The translations under genes and the position numbers were made by a program. Shown piece after piece: positions 17,583 to 25,767 of a DNA stretch of 64,000 nt. The notes beneath the pieces were generated by a model that worked only from the letters and a program-made list of their open reading frames with translations, did no database searches and was not told the origin of the DNA. Every line of letters starts with the position of its first letter. The first letter of the stretch is position 1. Source of the stretch: Pokkaliibacter sp046614695 (GTDB taxonomy: Bacteria; Pseudomonadota; Gammaproteobacteria; Pseudomonadales; Balneatricaceae); the NCBI RefSeq assembly GCF_046614695.1, contig NZ_JBKKHQ010000014.1:62001-126000 (forward strand). The letters are read 5' to 3'.

Positions 17583-18317
17583 ATGAAAAAAACGTTGATC
17601 GCTTTGTTGGCTGCCGGTGCACTGTCTGGTTGTGTTGAAAACCTGAACACCAGCTCGATCTCCGCAGCGCAGGGCGCTTATGCAGCGGCATCTTTCTCTG
17701 ATGCAGATGCGCGTACAATGGCAGATCAGGCGGCTACTGAATCTGACAGCCAGAACAAACTGTCACCGACCAATAGCGCCTACAGCAAGCGTCTGGCGCG
17801 CATCGTTAAGGGGGTGAACAGTGAAGATGGCCTGCCTCTGAACTTCCGTGTTTACGAGACTGACGAAATCAACGCCTTTGCCATGGCAAACGGTACCGTC
17901 CGTGTTTACAGCGGTCTGATGGACAAAATGAGCGATGACGAAATCCGTTTTGTTATCGGTCACGAAATTGGTCATGTGGCTCTGGGTCACAGCCGTAAAG
18001 CAATGCAGGTAGCTCTGGCGACCAACGCTGCGCGTAATGCAGCGGCTTCCACTGGCGGAAAGGTTGCTGTGCTGAGCGGCTCTGAGCTGGCTGACTTTAC
18101 TGAGGGCGTCATCAATGCACAGTTCTCCCAGAAGCAGGAGTCTGACGCTGATGAGTACGCGGTATCCTTCACCAAGCGTCACGGCTGGAATCCCAAAGCC
18201 GGTCTGTCCGTGATGAAGAAGCTCCAGGCGCTGGAAGGTAACAGCTCAGGTGCAAGCCTGCTGTCCAGCCACCCGGCTTCCAAGGATCGTGAGCAGCACA
18301 TCAAGTCCCTGCTGTAA
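17583..18317 (+). CDS. M48-family zinc metalloprotease lipoprotein (LoiP/YcaL-like)
   Basis: A periplasmic, lipid-anchored metallopeptidase, expected to act in envelope protein quality control as E. coli LoiP and YcaL do. The 244-residue product has a short signal ending in L-S-G-C (Cys17). The zinc motif H127-E-I-G-H131 sits in the longer I-G-H-E-I-G-H-V-A-L-G-H, and the third ligand is likely the Glu of Q-E-S-D-A-D-E-Y-A near residue 185. Length fits the family. The G-A-L-S-G-C lipobox lacks a +2 Asp, so outer-membrane delivery is expected. It is monocistronic, with a T-rich terminator downstream. Confidence 0.94.
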   Translation: MKKTLIALLAAGALSGCVENLNTSSISAAQGAYAAASFSDADARTMADQAATESDSQNKLSPTNSAYSKRLARIVKGVNSEDGLPLNFRVYETDEINAFAMANGTVRVYSGLMDKMSDDEIRFVIGHEIGHVALGHSRKAMQVALATNAARNAAASTGGKVAVLSGSELADFTEGVINAQFSQKQESDADEYAVSFTKRHGWNPKAGLSVMKKLQALEGNSSGASLLSSHPASKDREQHIKSLL

Positions 18318-18370
18318 TCACGCAGGTGAATGTCGCCTGATCTGGAAGCGAAGCTTTCAGCTCAGGTGCA

Positions 18371-18427
18371 AGGCAGTTTCAGTGCAGGGTTTCATCGAAG
18401 TGAGCCTGCACCGGAGCTGCCTTTTTT
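18371..18427 (+). terminator. Terminator after the M48 lipoprotein gene
   Basis: A nested hairpin (outer stem 18371-18376 with 18417-18422, inner stem 18382-18388 with 18405-18411) runs directly into six T's ending at 18427, 54 bases after the stop codon. Confidence 0.7.
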
Positions 18428-18464
18428 ATTGCCGGATTTATTGCCCTGGAGCCCGATAAACGGC

Positions 18465-18809
18465 TCAGGCGGGCACCGGGCTACGCTTCAACCCTTCGAG
18501 ATCATTCAGCATCTCGGTGAAGGCATGATTACCGTACTGGTACGGGTCTTTATCCAGTCGACGATAGAGCGCTCGCTGCTGCTTGATACGGTCAATCTGG
18601 CGATCCACCGCATTACCGAACTCTTCTGTCTGGTTAATATTCCACATGGCTTTTTCCAGGAAGAGGACAGCCTCACACATGGCATCGCCGCCATTGTGTC
18701 CTTCATGCCAGGAATGGGGATCAATTTTACGCTGATGCGCTTCTTCCTTGATACGCTGGTAGATGGCATCACGCGCACTGTTCAACCACTGATATTCATT
18801 TGCGTTCAT
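18465..18809 (-). CDS. Small soluble protein of unknown function
   Basis: I do not recognise this 114-residue protein. It is charged and largely helical, with no signal peptide or membrane span. Notable residues are a W-H-E-G-H-N-G-G segment near 34-41 and a Gln/Arg/Lys-rich stretch (R-Q-I-D-R-I-K-Q-Q-R) near 70-79. A GAAG ribosome site precedes the ATG. It is convergent with the M48 gene and divergent from the PAP2 gene. A longer plus-strand frame overlaps it (18330-18893) but looks like a shadow: it begins in the terminator and has no ribosome site. Confidence 0.65.
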   Translation of the reverse strand: MNANEYQWLNSARDAIYQRIKEEAHQRKIDPHSWHEGHNGGDAMCEAVLFLEKAMWNINQTEEFGNAVDRQIDRIKQQRALYRRLDKDPYQYGNHAFTEMLNDLEGLKRSPVPA

Positions 18810-19218
18810 GGGATCTTCTTTTTGGCTTCGGGGTTAGTGATTGCAATCCCGAAACATCGGCAGGCTACACTGGGGGATTGCACCAAAGTCTAATATGCAA
18901 GTGAGGTGCCATCTGAATCTCCTTTTCTCCGGTGGCAAAAAGATGAGCTGGGCTCAGGAGTAAAAGTATTTAAAATCATGGGTTTGCTATGGCGCATGAA
19001 ATTTCGGCGTATTCCGCAGCCTTTGAGTGAAAAGCGCTGATATGAAGCATGCCGCTATAAGAGTGTTTCCTCAGTGTACATCCTGGGCTTGCCTGCCATT
19101 TCAAACAGCCTCATTAAAAGTTAAGGAAATCCTAAGCTTGCGCGTTCAGGCTAGCGGAGCAACTGATACTTTTTCGACACCGCAGGGTGACATATCTCAT
19201 TGTGATAAGGATGTTTTG
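18810..19218. other. 409-base intergenic region upstream of the PAP2 gene
   Basis: No gene is supported here. It should hold the promoters of the two divergent flanking genes. The only element that stands out is the PmrA-box-like site at 19120-19136. A frame continuous with the PAP2 gene is open from 19027 but encodes a peptide with no signal or family match, so I treat it as leader. Confidence 0.5.
19120..19136 (+). promoter_or_regulatory. PmrA-box-like direct repeat upstream of the PAP2 gene
   Basis: GTTAAG-N5-CCTAAG matches the published PmrA/BasR half-site pattern (C/T)TTAA(G/T)-N5-(C/T)TTAA(G/T) at ten of twelve positions. It lies 83 bases before the chosen start of a PAP2 lipid phosphatase, a family often tied to lipid A modification. 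There is no convincing -10 at the ideal distance. Confidence 0.3.
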
Positions 19219-19953
19219 GTGGCTGAAACGAGAGTGATGACACGGCGAGAACTGTTCGCCATCGCAGGGTTGGGTAGCTTCTTTATAGGCTGGACGGTAC
19301 TGGTCGTTACTGGTGTTCTGAGTCCGGTTCAGGATCTGGTCGAGTCCTCCATGCTGATCTGGCAGTGGCCAGCGCTTCGCATTCTTTTCACCACGATAAC
19401 CACCATTGGTGAGCCGGGAGTCATTGGCACTGGCGTGGTGCTTATTACTCTTTGGCTGCTATATAAACGTGCCTGGCGTCCGGCGCTGACCGTGCTGGTT
19501 ACCGGTCTGCTGACGATGCTGGCCACCGATGGCATCAAACACTGGCTGGCCATCGCGCGGCCCGATGTCAGCTGGGCGCCTTCCTCTTATTCCTACCCGA
19601 GTGGCCACACCACAGGAGCCACGCTTCTTGCGTTGGTGACCGGGCGCACGTTGATGGCAGGGCAGGGGCTGCGCCGTCAGCAGTGGGTGATTGCAGGCGT
19701 TGCCGCCTATGCGGCGTTGGTTGCATCAAGTCGCATCTACCTGGGAGTGCACTGGATTGCCGACATTGTGGGTGGTCTGATGCTGGCCAGTCTGGTATGG
19801 ATGGTGACTTTGCATCTGATTGTTCGTCCTGAACGAGATCAGTGGCCGAAGATAGCAAACCCTCGCTTACTCTGGCTGCCGGTAATTGCGCTGGTTATTT
19901 ATCTGATAGTTGCTCTGCCTAAAGAGCTCAAACACTACCTCTTTGTGGGTTAA
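19219..19953 (+). CDS. PAP2-superfamily membrane phosphatase
   Basis: An inner-membrane phosphatase of the PAP2/PgpB group, acting on lipid phosphates such as phosphatidylglycerol phosphate, undecaprenyl pyrophosphate or lipid A. The three active-site motifs are intact: K-H-W-L-A-I-A-R-P, Y-P-S-G-H-T-T-G and S-R-I-Y-L-G-V-H-W-I-A-D, within about six membrane spans. I start it at the GTG at 19219, because AAGGA lies seven bases upstream, giving 244 residues. An ATG at 19237 is the alternative, and the open frame back to 19027 is not supported. Substrate is undetermined; the PmrA-like site upstream hints at a lipid A role. Confidence 0.88.
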   Translation: MAETRVMTRRELFAIAGLGSFFIGWTVLVVTGVLSPVQDLVESSMLIWQWPALRILFTTITTIGEPGVIGTGVVLITLWLLYKRAWRPALTVLVTGLLTMLATDGIKHWLAIARPDVSWAPSSYSYPSGHTTGATLLALVTGRTLMAGQGLRRQQWVIAGVAAYAALVASSRIYLGVHWIADIVGGLMLASLVWMVTLHLIVRPERDQWPKIANPRLLWLPVIALVIYLIVALPKELKHYLFVG

Positions 19954-20118
19954 AGAAGTGTAGCGGATGAACGCCCGGCTTTGGCTAACCCTCATCGATA
20001 AATTTCCCGGTGATCAATGGGCGCGTGGGTGTTACTTTAGCCGCCCGGGCTGAGTGCATCTCGGATGCTTTATCCTTGCCTCAGCAAACACAATCGTCAT
20101 GATCGAACGATAACACCT

Positions 20119-20601
20119 ATGGATATCAACGTGATTACTCCCGAGGGCCATGCGGCGCTCAAGCAGGAACTGGATCAGCTATGGCGCAAGGAGCGTCCTG
20201 AAATTACCAAGCTGGTGCAGTGGGCGGCGAGTTTGGGAGATCGTTCGGAGAATGCGGACTATCAATACAACAAGAAAAGGCTGCGTGAGATTGACCGGCG
20301 GGTACGTTTTTTACGAAAGAGGCTGGATGAGCTACGCATCGTTGAGTACAGCCCGGTGCAGGAAGGTAAGGTCTTCTTTGGCGCTTGGGTGACGCTGATT
20401 GATGAAGATGATCATAAGCTGCGCTTTCGCATCGTTGGTCTCGATGAGATCTATGGCAAGAAAGAGTATGTCTCGGTCAATGCTCCGATCGTGAGAGCTT
20501 GCCTTGGTAAGTCGGTAGGTGATGAGGTGTTTGTTAAAACGGCGGAAGCTTCCCGTGAGTGGGAAATTGAGTCGATTACCTACGGTCAAAAACCGTTGTA
20601 G
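20119..20601 (+). CDS. greB: Transcription elongation factor GreB
   Basis: GreB enters the RNA polymerase secondary channel and stimulates cleavage of backtracked transcripts. The 160-residue protein has the N-terminal antiparallel coiled coil with a tip D-R-S-E-N-A-D-Y-Q-Y (about residues 40-49) and the C-terminal FKBP-like domain (about 85-155). The charge pattern and the V-R-F-L-R-K-R-L segment point to GreB rather than GreA. The ATG at 20119 matches the family start (M-D-I-N-V-I-T-P-E-G-H). It stands alone. Confidence 0.94.
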   Translation: MDINVITPEGHAALKQELDQLWRKERPEITKLVQWAASLGDRSENADYQYNKKRLREIDRRVRFLRKRLDELRIVEYSPVQEGKVFFGAWVTLIDEDDHKLRFRIVGLDEIYGKKEYVSVNAPIVRACLGKSVGDEVFVKTAEASREWEIESITYGQKPL

Positions 20602-20808
20602 CTGTTTGCCCGACGTCGAGCGCTGAGTATTCGCTGCGGTGGTCTGTGTAACTTGCTTTTCGACCTGGCACCTTCGTGATGGAATCACTGAGGCTGTTTC
20701 CACCTTAGTGCTTTCATCTGGGTATTGGCATTGTTTCAGCAGCCTTTATTCCTCAAGTTCTCGGCGCCACAGCCGATGAGTTAAGCCAGAACCGGTTTTA
20801 ACTCTTTA

Positions 20809-21219
20809 ATGGATTCGCTTGTGGCCGTCATTAATCCCGTTGCACTTCGGCAGGTAGAAGCCGCTGACCGCCAGTTGGGGACATCTCTCCAGCAAGGCAG
20901 TGGTGCGCAGTTTGCCTGGCTGATGTCATGGTGGGATAACCACTTTCAGGATCTGGATAAGGCGCCGGAAGAGCCCAGGGCTGCGGCAACTCAGGTTCAG
21001 GGCTATACCCCCGAGCTGGTGGAGCAGATGGGCAGTTTTATGCAGTCAGGCCAGCAAGGGGCTATGGCGCTGACACTGTCCTGGCTGGCAACGCGTCCTG
21101 AGTCGACAAACTATACTGCGGAGCCTGAGATGGATATCCGCTCAGCGGGCTTTCTGAGTCAGAACCCCATGCTGACCGAAATTCTGCAATCTCAAAGTCA
21201 GCTGCAAACCAGTATTTAA
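20809..21219 (+). CDS. Hypothetical protein between greB and rsmE
   Basis: I do not recognise this 136-residue protein. It is soluble, acidic and Gln/Ser-rich, with a Trp-rich segment F-A-W-L-M-S-W-W-D-N-H-F near residues 35-46 and no signal peptide. No good ribosome site precedes the ATG, so expression or the start is uncertain. It is convergent with rsmE. Confidence 0.5.
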   Translation: MDSLVAVINPVALRQVEAADRQLGTSLQQGSGAQFAWLMSWWDNHFQDLDKAPEEPRAAATQVQGYTPELVEQMGSFMQSGQQGAMALTLSWLATRPESTNYTAEPEMDIRSAGFLSQNPMLTEILQSQSQLQTSI

Positions 21220-21252
21220 CCCTTCCTCGTTCAGGCGATTACGCCCTGAAAC

Positions 21253-21963
21253 TCAATAAAAAAGCTTACTGATCAGTACCGGCACGGCTGTTTCCACGCG
21301 CAGAATGCGTGGTCCAAGATGTACCGCACTGAATCCCGCTTCCTGCAGTTTCTCCACTTCGTAGGGAACAAAGCCGCCCTCAGGTCCGACCGCCAAGGTC
21401 ACGGGGGTTGTCATGCCTGCCGGGCAGGGCTGCTCAGTGTAAGGATGAGCAAGAATAGCCGTGGTTCCCGCCATCATGGCGGGCAGCTCATCTTCCACGA
21501 AAGGCTTAAAGCGCTTGCGCAGCAGTATTTCCGGCATGTGAGTCGCCCGTGCCTGCTCAAGGCCAAGGGTGCATTGCTCCAAAAGGGATGCTTCCGTGAG
21601 AAAGGGTGTCTGCCAGAAGCTTTTTTCTACCCGCACGGCATTGATGAGCACCAGACGGCTGACGCCAAGTGTGGTGGCATGCTGGATAATCCGGCGCAGC
21701 ATTTTTGGGCGCGGCAGAGCAAGAATCAGGGTGAGTGGCAAAGGAGGAGGAGCAGTCTGATCGAGACTGACCGACATCGTCAGATCCTCAGGGTTCAGGC
21801 TCAGCACCTGTCCCTGGCCCATCGCGCCGTTGCGAAGCCCAACGGCTAGGGTTTGTCCAGGCTCCGCGCGATGTACTTCCTGAATATGCTGAAAGCGTCG
21901 CCCGCTCAGGCGAACCTGATTCGGCCCAATAAAGTCCTGTTCATCCAGCAGGATCAGATTCAT
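21253..21963 (-). CDS. rsmE: 16S rRNA (uracil-1498-N3)-methyltransferase
   Basis: RsmE methylates U1498 of 16S rRNA using S-adenosylmethionine. The 236-residue protein has the N-terminal PUA-like domain (about 1-70) and a C-terminal SPOUT methyltransferase domain. The knot motifs are present: L-A-V-G-P-E-G-G-F near 190 and L-G-P-R-I-L-R-V-E-T-A near 214-224. Length fits the family. It is transcribed alone, with the cyclic-di-GMP gene following on the same strand in the upstream direction. Confidence 0.94.
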   Translation of the reverse strand: MNLILLDEQDFIGPNQVRLSGRRFQHIQEVHRAEPGQTLAVGLRNGAMGQGQVLSLNPEDLTMSVSLDQTAPPPLPLTLILALPRPKMLRRIIQHATTLGVSRLVLINAVRVEKSFWQTPFLTEASLLEQCTLGLEQARATHMPEILLRKRFKPFVEDELPAMMAGTTAILAHPYTEQPCPAGMTTPVTLAVGPEGGFVPYEVEKLQEAGFSAVHLGPRILRVETAVPVLISKLFY

Positions 21964-22057
21964 GCCACACCTGTATGAAAAAGCCCGGCGATATCAGGTG
22001 CCGGGCGCAGTAAGAGAGGCAAAGCATCAAGTCGGTGGCGCTAGTCTGCGCCAACCC

Positions 22058-24739
22058 TTACTTTGCGGAGGGGCATTTAACACCAAACCAGCCTTTATCG
22101 CCAAGGTGTCGGCCTTCCAGCTCTTCGGCTTTCATGGGGAAACCAAAGAAGAAGCCCTGCACTTCATCGACATCCAGTTCTTTGAGAATCGCCAGCTGGT
22201 TTTCAGTTTCCACACCTTCCACATTCAGGCGCAGGCCCAAACCACGGACGAGGCTGGCGACACTGGAGACGATGGCACGCTGGCGGGGGTCTGTTTCAAT
22301 GCCTGCGATAAAGCCGCGGTCAAGCTTCACCTTGGCCACCGGCAGGTCCTGCAGGTGCACCAGCGAGGAATAGCCGGTACCAAAGTCATCCAGTGCTACG
22401 CTCACGCCACAATCGCGTAACTCGGAAAGCACCTGAGCGGAGGTTTGTGGTGAGGTGATGGCGGCAGTTTCTGTGAGTTCAAAACCCAGATACGTCGGGG
22501 AGATCTGATAGGTATCCATCAGCTGCAGAATATGCCCGGTGAGGCTGGCATTGGAAAACTGCTTGGCGGAGAGGTTAACCGACAAGGCGAGCGGATTACC
22601 CTGCATTTGCCAGCGGGAGAGCTGGCGGCAGGCATGATGCATTACCCAGTCATCCAGTCGTGCAGACAGACCACAGCGCTCAGCCAGAGGGATAAAGCGG
22701 GCAGGGGAAATCATGCCGCGCTCCGGGTGATTCCAGCGCAGCAGTACCTCAGCACCGGTGAGCGCCCCGGTCATCGGCTCGATAAGGGGCTGAAACACCA
22801 GATACAGCTGTTCATCAGTCTGCAGCGCCATATCCAGATCCTGCTCGAGCTGTCGCTGCTCCTGAGCCTGTTCATCCAGTTGGGTGGAGAAGAAGCTGTA
22901 GCAGTTACGACCGCGATCCTTGGACTGGTAAAGCGCCAGATCCGCCTGACGCAGAAGACGGTGCAGGGTTTGATGGGGGGACTCTTCCGGTACATCTTCA
23001 AAAGCCACAATGCCGATGCTGACGCCAACCTTGAAGCTTTGGCCATCCAGCACCACTGGCGCCGCAATAATCGACAGTACATCTTCTGCCAGTGACTCGA
23101 CCGAGGTCTCGCCATCTTTCAGCAGCAGCGCAAATTCATCTCCTCCCAGGCGGGCAGCTTCATAGTCTTTTATTGGCAAAGCGGTCAGTCGGCCGGCAAT
23201 TTCCTGCAGCAAGCGGTCGCCAGAGCCGTGGCCAAGGGTATCGTTGATGTCCTTGAAGTTATCAAGGTCCAGCATCAGCAGATAAAAACCGGTGCCTTCG
23301 GTGCGGCAGCATTCCACCATCGCCTGCACGGACAACGTCAGCGACAGGCGGTTGGGCAGCAAGGTCAGCGCATCATGATGTGCAAGATGGTGAATGCGTG
23401 CCTGAGACTCCCGGGCGGCAGTGATATCAATAACTGAGCCTTCAATAAACAGCGGAGTGCCGTCGGTATCGCGCACCAGACGCAGGCTCTGGCTGATCCA
23501 GATTGCTGTGCCATCAGCCCGATATACCCGTGCTTCACTGTGCTGAATATCATCATGCTGCATCAGGGATTCCAGCATGGCGTCGCGATGAGAGGCATCG
23601 CCATAGAGCTGGGTGCTGAAATTCTCATAATGGCGGATACAGGCTACCGGTGAGCTAAAGCCCAGAATCTGTGCCATCGCCGGGTTCACGCTGAGAAAAT
23701 AACCTTTCAGCGAAGAGCGAAAGAGGCCTGCCAGTGCATTCTCATACAGGCTGCGGTACTGCTCTTCGGCATAGCGCAGGGCGCGCTCCACCCGTTTTTG
23801 CTGGGTAATATCGGAAACCGTACCAATGATGTACTCGGTTTCGCCGGAGAGATTGCGAATGGCGCGGGCATTTTGTCGTAGCCAGATGGCTGTGCCGTTG
23901 GCATCGCGCATCTGGCAATCAAAAGCTTCAACGACACCCTGTTCATCCAGTTTCTGCAGGAAGCGGCTGCGATCTTCCGGATTCACGTAGACTTCGCGCG
24001 TGATTTCGCGAACATGCTTCTGCATATGATCGAGGTCGCGGTAACCCATGAGTCGCAGCAGGGCCTGGTTGGCATAGATGATCTTGCCGGAGCGATGGGT
24101 TTGATAAATGCCGTCGACGGAATACTCAAGAATCTGGCGATAGGCATCCTGACTGGCAGGAATGCCAAGACAGTGGCGCTGCCCGCAGAACTCAAATAGC
24201 AGCCAGCGGATGGTGTTGCTCTTGTAGGTGTTTTCCACGCTAAGGGGGAGCTGTGCATCGATCAGCTCTTCGGGCTGAATTGCCTCGATAGTGCAGTGCA
24301 ATTGCTCGATCAGGCTTTGAAGTGCCGGGTTCGATACCGTCACGCCTGTCGCAGGGTCGAGGCTGATACGGGGAAAGTGCCTTACCGGAGACTGCGTCAG
24401 CTGAACAATAAACAGCTCTTCACCATTACTCAGGGTTTCTGCGCTGACGCTCAGTGTCTGTTGGGGCTGACGGCCAAGGTCGACAGTAAGAAGCACGGAG
24501 CTGTGCAGGGCAGTTTTAGCTGCCTGAGTAATTGCGCGATGCAATGGAGAGTCGGGGTAGTCGGAAGCGTTCATGCCGCTCCAGGCGCTCAGGTGATCAT
24601 CCCAGTAAAGTACATGGTGGGGGTCCCGAGTGAGTACCAATGTGCTTGGCATACTCAATACTGTCATAGGGCTGACCGGTCTCTGCGATAAAAAAGATAA
24701 CGGGCTACAGATCGGCTTGTCTAAAACCGCACTGTCCAT
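22058..24739 (-). CDS. PAS-PAS-GGDEF-EAL cyclic-di-GMP signalling protein
   Basis: A cytosolic protein of 893 residues that combines cyclic-di-GMP synthesis and breakdown domains under PAS control. The N-terminal 200 residues are a divergent sensory region. Two PAS domains follow (about 205-325 and 330-450), then GGDEF (about 455-620, R-L-G-G-D-E-F intact) and EAL (about 635-885). The inhibitory RxxD site upstream of GGDEF is absent (I-K-D-Y there). The EAL domain has E-V-L-L-R-W in place of E-A-L, with N-L-S-A, D-D-F-G-T-G-Y-S-S, the catalytic Lys of K-L-D-R and the E-G-V-E-T element kept, so hydrolysis looks possible. No transmembrane segment is present. It stands alone. Confidence 0.93.
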   Translation of the reverse strand: MDSAVLDKPICSPLSFLSQRPVSPMTVLSMPSTLVLTRDPHHVLYWDDHLSAWSGMNASDYPDSPLHRAITQAAKTALHSSVLLTVDLGRQPQQTLSVSAETLSNGEELFIVQLTQSPVRHFPRISLDPATGVTVSNPALQSLIEQLHCTIEAIQPEELIDAQLPLSVENTYKSNTIRWLLFEFCGQRHCLGIPASQDAYRQILEYSVDGIYQTHRSGKIIYANQALLRLMGYRDLDHMQKHVREITREVYVNPEDRSRFLQKLDEQGVVEAFDCQMRDANGTAIWLRQNARAIRNLSGETEYIIGTVSDITQQKRVERALRYAEEQYRSLYENALAGLFRSSLKGYFLSVNPAMAQILGFSSPVACIRHYENFSTQLYGDASHRDAMLESLMQHDDIQHSEARVYRADGTAIWISQSLRLVRDTDGTPLFIEGSVIDITAARESQARIHHLAHHDALTLLPNRLSLTLSVQAMVECCRTEGTGFYLLMLDLDNFKDINDTLGHGSGDRLLQEIAGRLTALPIKDYEAARLGGDEFALLLKDGETSVESLAEDVLSIIAAPVVLDGQSFKVGVSIGIVAFEDVPEESPHQTLHRLLRQADLALYQSKDRGRNCYSFFSTQLDEQAQEQRQLEQDLDMALQTDEQLYLVFQPLIEPMTGALTGAEVLLRWNHPERGMISPARFIPLAERCGLSARLDDWVMHHACRQLSRWQMQGNPLALSVNLSAKQFSNASLTGHILQLMDTYQISPTYLGFELTETAAITSPQTSAQVLSELRDCGVSVALDDFGTGYSSLVHLQDLPVAKVKLDRGFIAGIETDPRQRAIVSSVASLVRGLGLRLNVEGVETENQLAILKELDVDEVQGFFFGFPMKAEELEGRHLGDKGWFGVKCPSAK

Positions 24740-25020
24740 GTGTGTATTGTCCTTAGATATTACGCCTGAAAGTCACGTTTTTGTGTATTCTTTGACCTGA
24801 ATGATTGTCTTGCTCATTCAGATAAGCACCATGGAGGGTAGCAACGACAGTCGCACGACTTTCCGGTTCAGGTCAAGAACAGGCTGACACGGGAAAGTCG
24901 ACGGAGAAATAGGAATTTCTCTGGTTTGGCGGCAGATAATTTTGTGTGTATCGGGGATGGCTTTCAGGCGGAAATGCCCAGATCCCTGAGTACCCTTCCA
25001 ATGCCGATCGGGGGAGAGGC

Positions 25021-25716
25021 ATGACGTTGGATTTCTTACACAGACCCGTGATCCGGCTTACGGTGGCAAGCATTGTGTTTGCTGCTCTGAGCCTGTTTGC
25101 CGTGGATATCAGGGCGGCTCAACCTGCCGGTCCTGCCATGACGATTGAAGAACTGGATTCGATGCCGGTGCTGAGCGGCACCCCGGGTTCCTTGCGTGCT
25201 GAATACAGCGACAACAATCACAATGGCCTTTGGGATGGCGTTGAACGCAAGATTCGTTTGAACTGGCACGGTGAAGAACGGGCGCGTGAGCGTGAGTTTC
25301 TTCTGGGGGTTGGCAAACTCTACGAGGCGGTGGCGATTGCACCCAAAAGCGATAACATCAAGCTTGGTTATCTTGAGCAGATCAACCAGCTGACAGCCTG
25401 TATGCTGAAAGAACCGGGCGTCAATCGTGATGCTGTTTTGCAGGATGTTCAGTCGGTGAGAGGCTGGACCTTGAGTCAGCAAGCGCATTTTGAGGAATAT
25501 GTCCGGGTCAAGAATACCCAGTCACCCGAAGGTGTTCGTAAAGACCTGTGCGTGGGGATGTACGCCTACTTTGCCGATAACTTTTACCCTTATCCCTCGC
25601 CAGTGCCTGATCTTGGCCCAACAGCCAGTGGCCCGATCACTCCGGAGGCGCTGAGCAAAAAAGAATATGAGCGTCAGCATCGTTATTCATCGCCTGCTGA
25701 GCTGTCTTCCTTCTAG
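25021..25716 (+). CDS. Exported protein with an EF-hand-like calcium loop, unknown function
   Basis: I do not recognise this 231-residue protein. The start is fixed by a GGGGAGAGG ribosome site just before ATG 25021. It begins with a signal peptide (residues 1-33, hydrophobic core then R-A-A-Q). Just after comes a 12-residue loop from Asp64 to Glu75 that fits the canonical EF-hand pattern (D at 1, N at 3 and 5, G at 6, D at 9, E at 12). The rest is mostly helical, with two Cys (in T-A-C-M-L and D-L-C-V-G) that could pair, and a Pro-rich P-Y-P-S-P-V-P region near 190. Calcium binding is inferred from one loop only. Confidence 0.72.
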   Translation: MTLDFLHRPVIRLTVASIVFAALSLFAVDIRAAQPAGPAMTIEELDSMPVLSGTPGSLRAEYSDNNHNGLWDGVERKIRLNWHGEERAREREFLLGVGKLYEAVAIAPKSDNIKLGYLEQINQLTACMLKEPGVNRDAVLQDVQSVRGWTLSQQAHFEEYVRVKNTQSPEGVRKDLCVGMYAYFADNFYPYPSPVPDLGPTASGPITPEALSKKEYERQHRYSSPAELSSF

Positions 25717-25767
25717 CCTTGTGCCCACAGCTCGACTCCTGAGCCTCGATGGCGACTAAAAACAGGA

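Noticed and set aside
18330..18893. 187-residue plus-strand frame opposite the 114-residue gene
   Set aside because: It starts within the terminator region of the M48 gene and has no ribosome site; the minus-strand frame has a better start and more protein-like composition.
19027..19218. N-terminal extension of the PAP2 protein
   Set aside because: A good AAGGA-spaced GTG at 19219 starts right before the first membrane span, and the extension has no conserved or signal-like content.
21230..21265. Imperfect inverted repeat between the orphan gene and rsmE
   Set aside because: The stem has a bulge and no T-run follows on either strand, so it is not called as a terminator.
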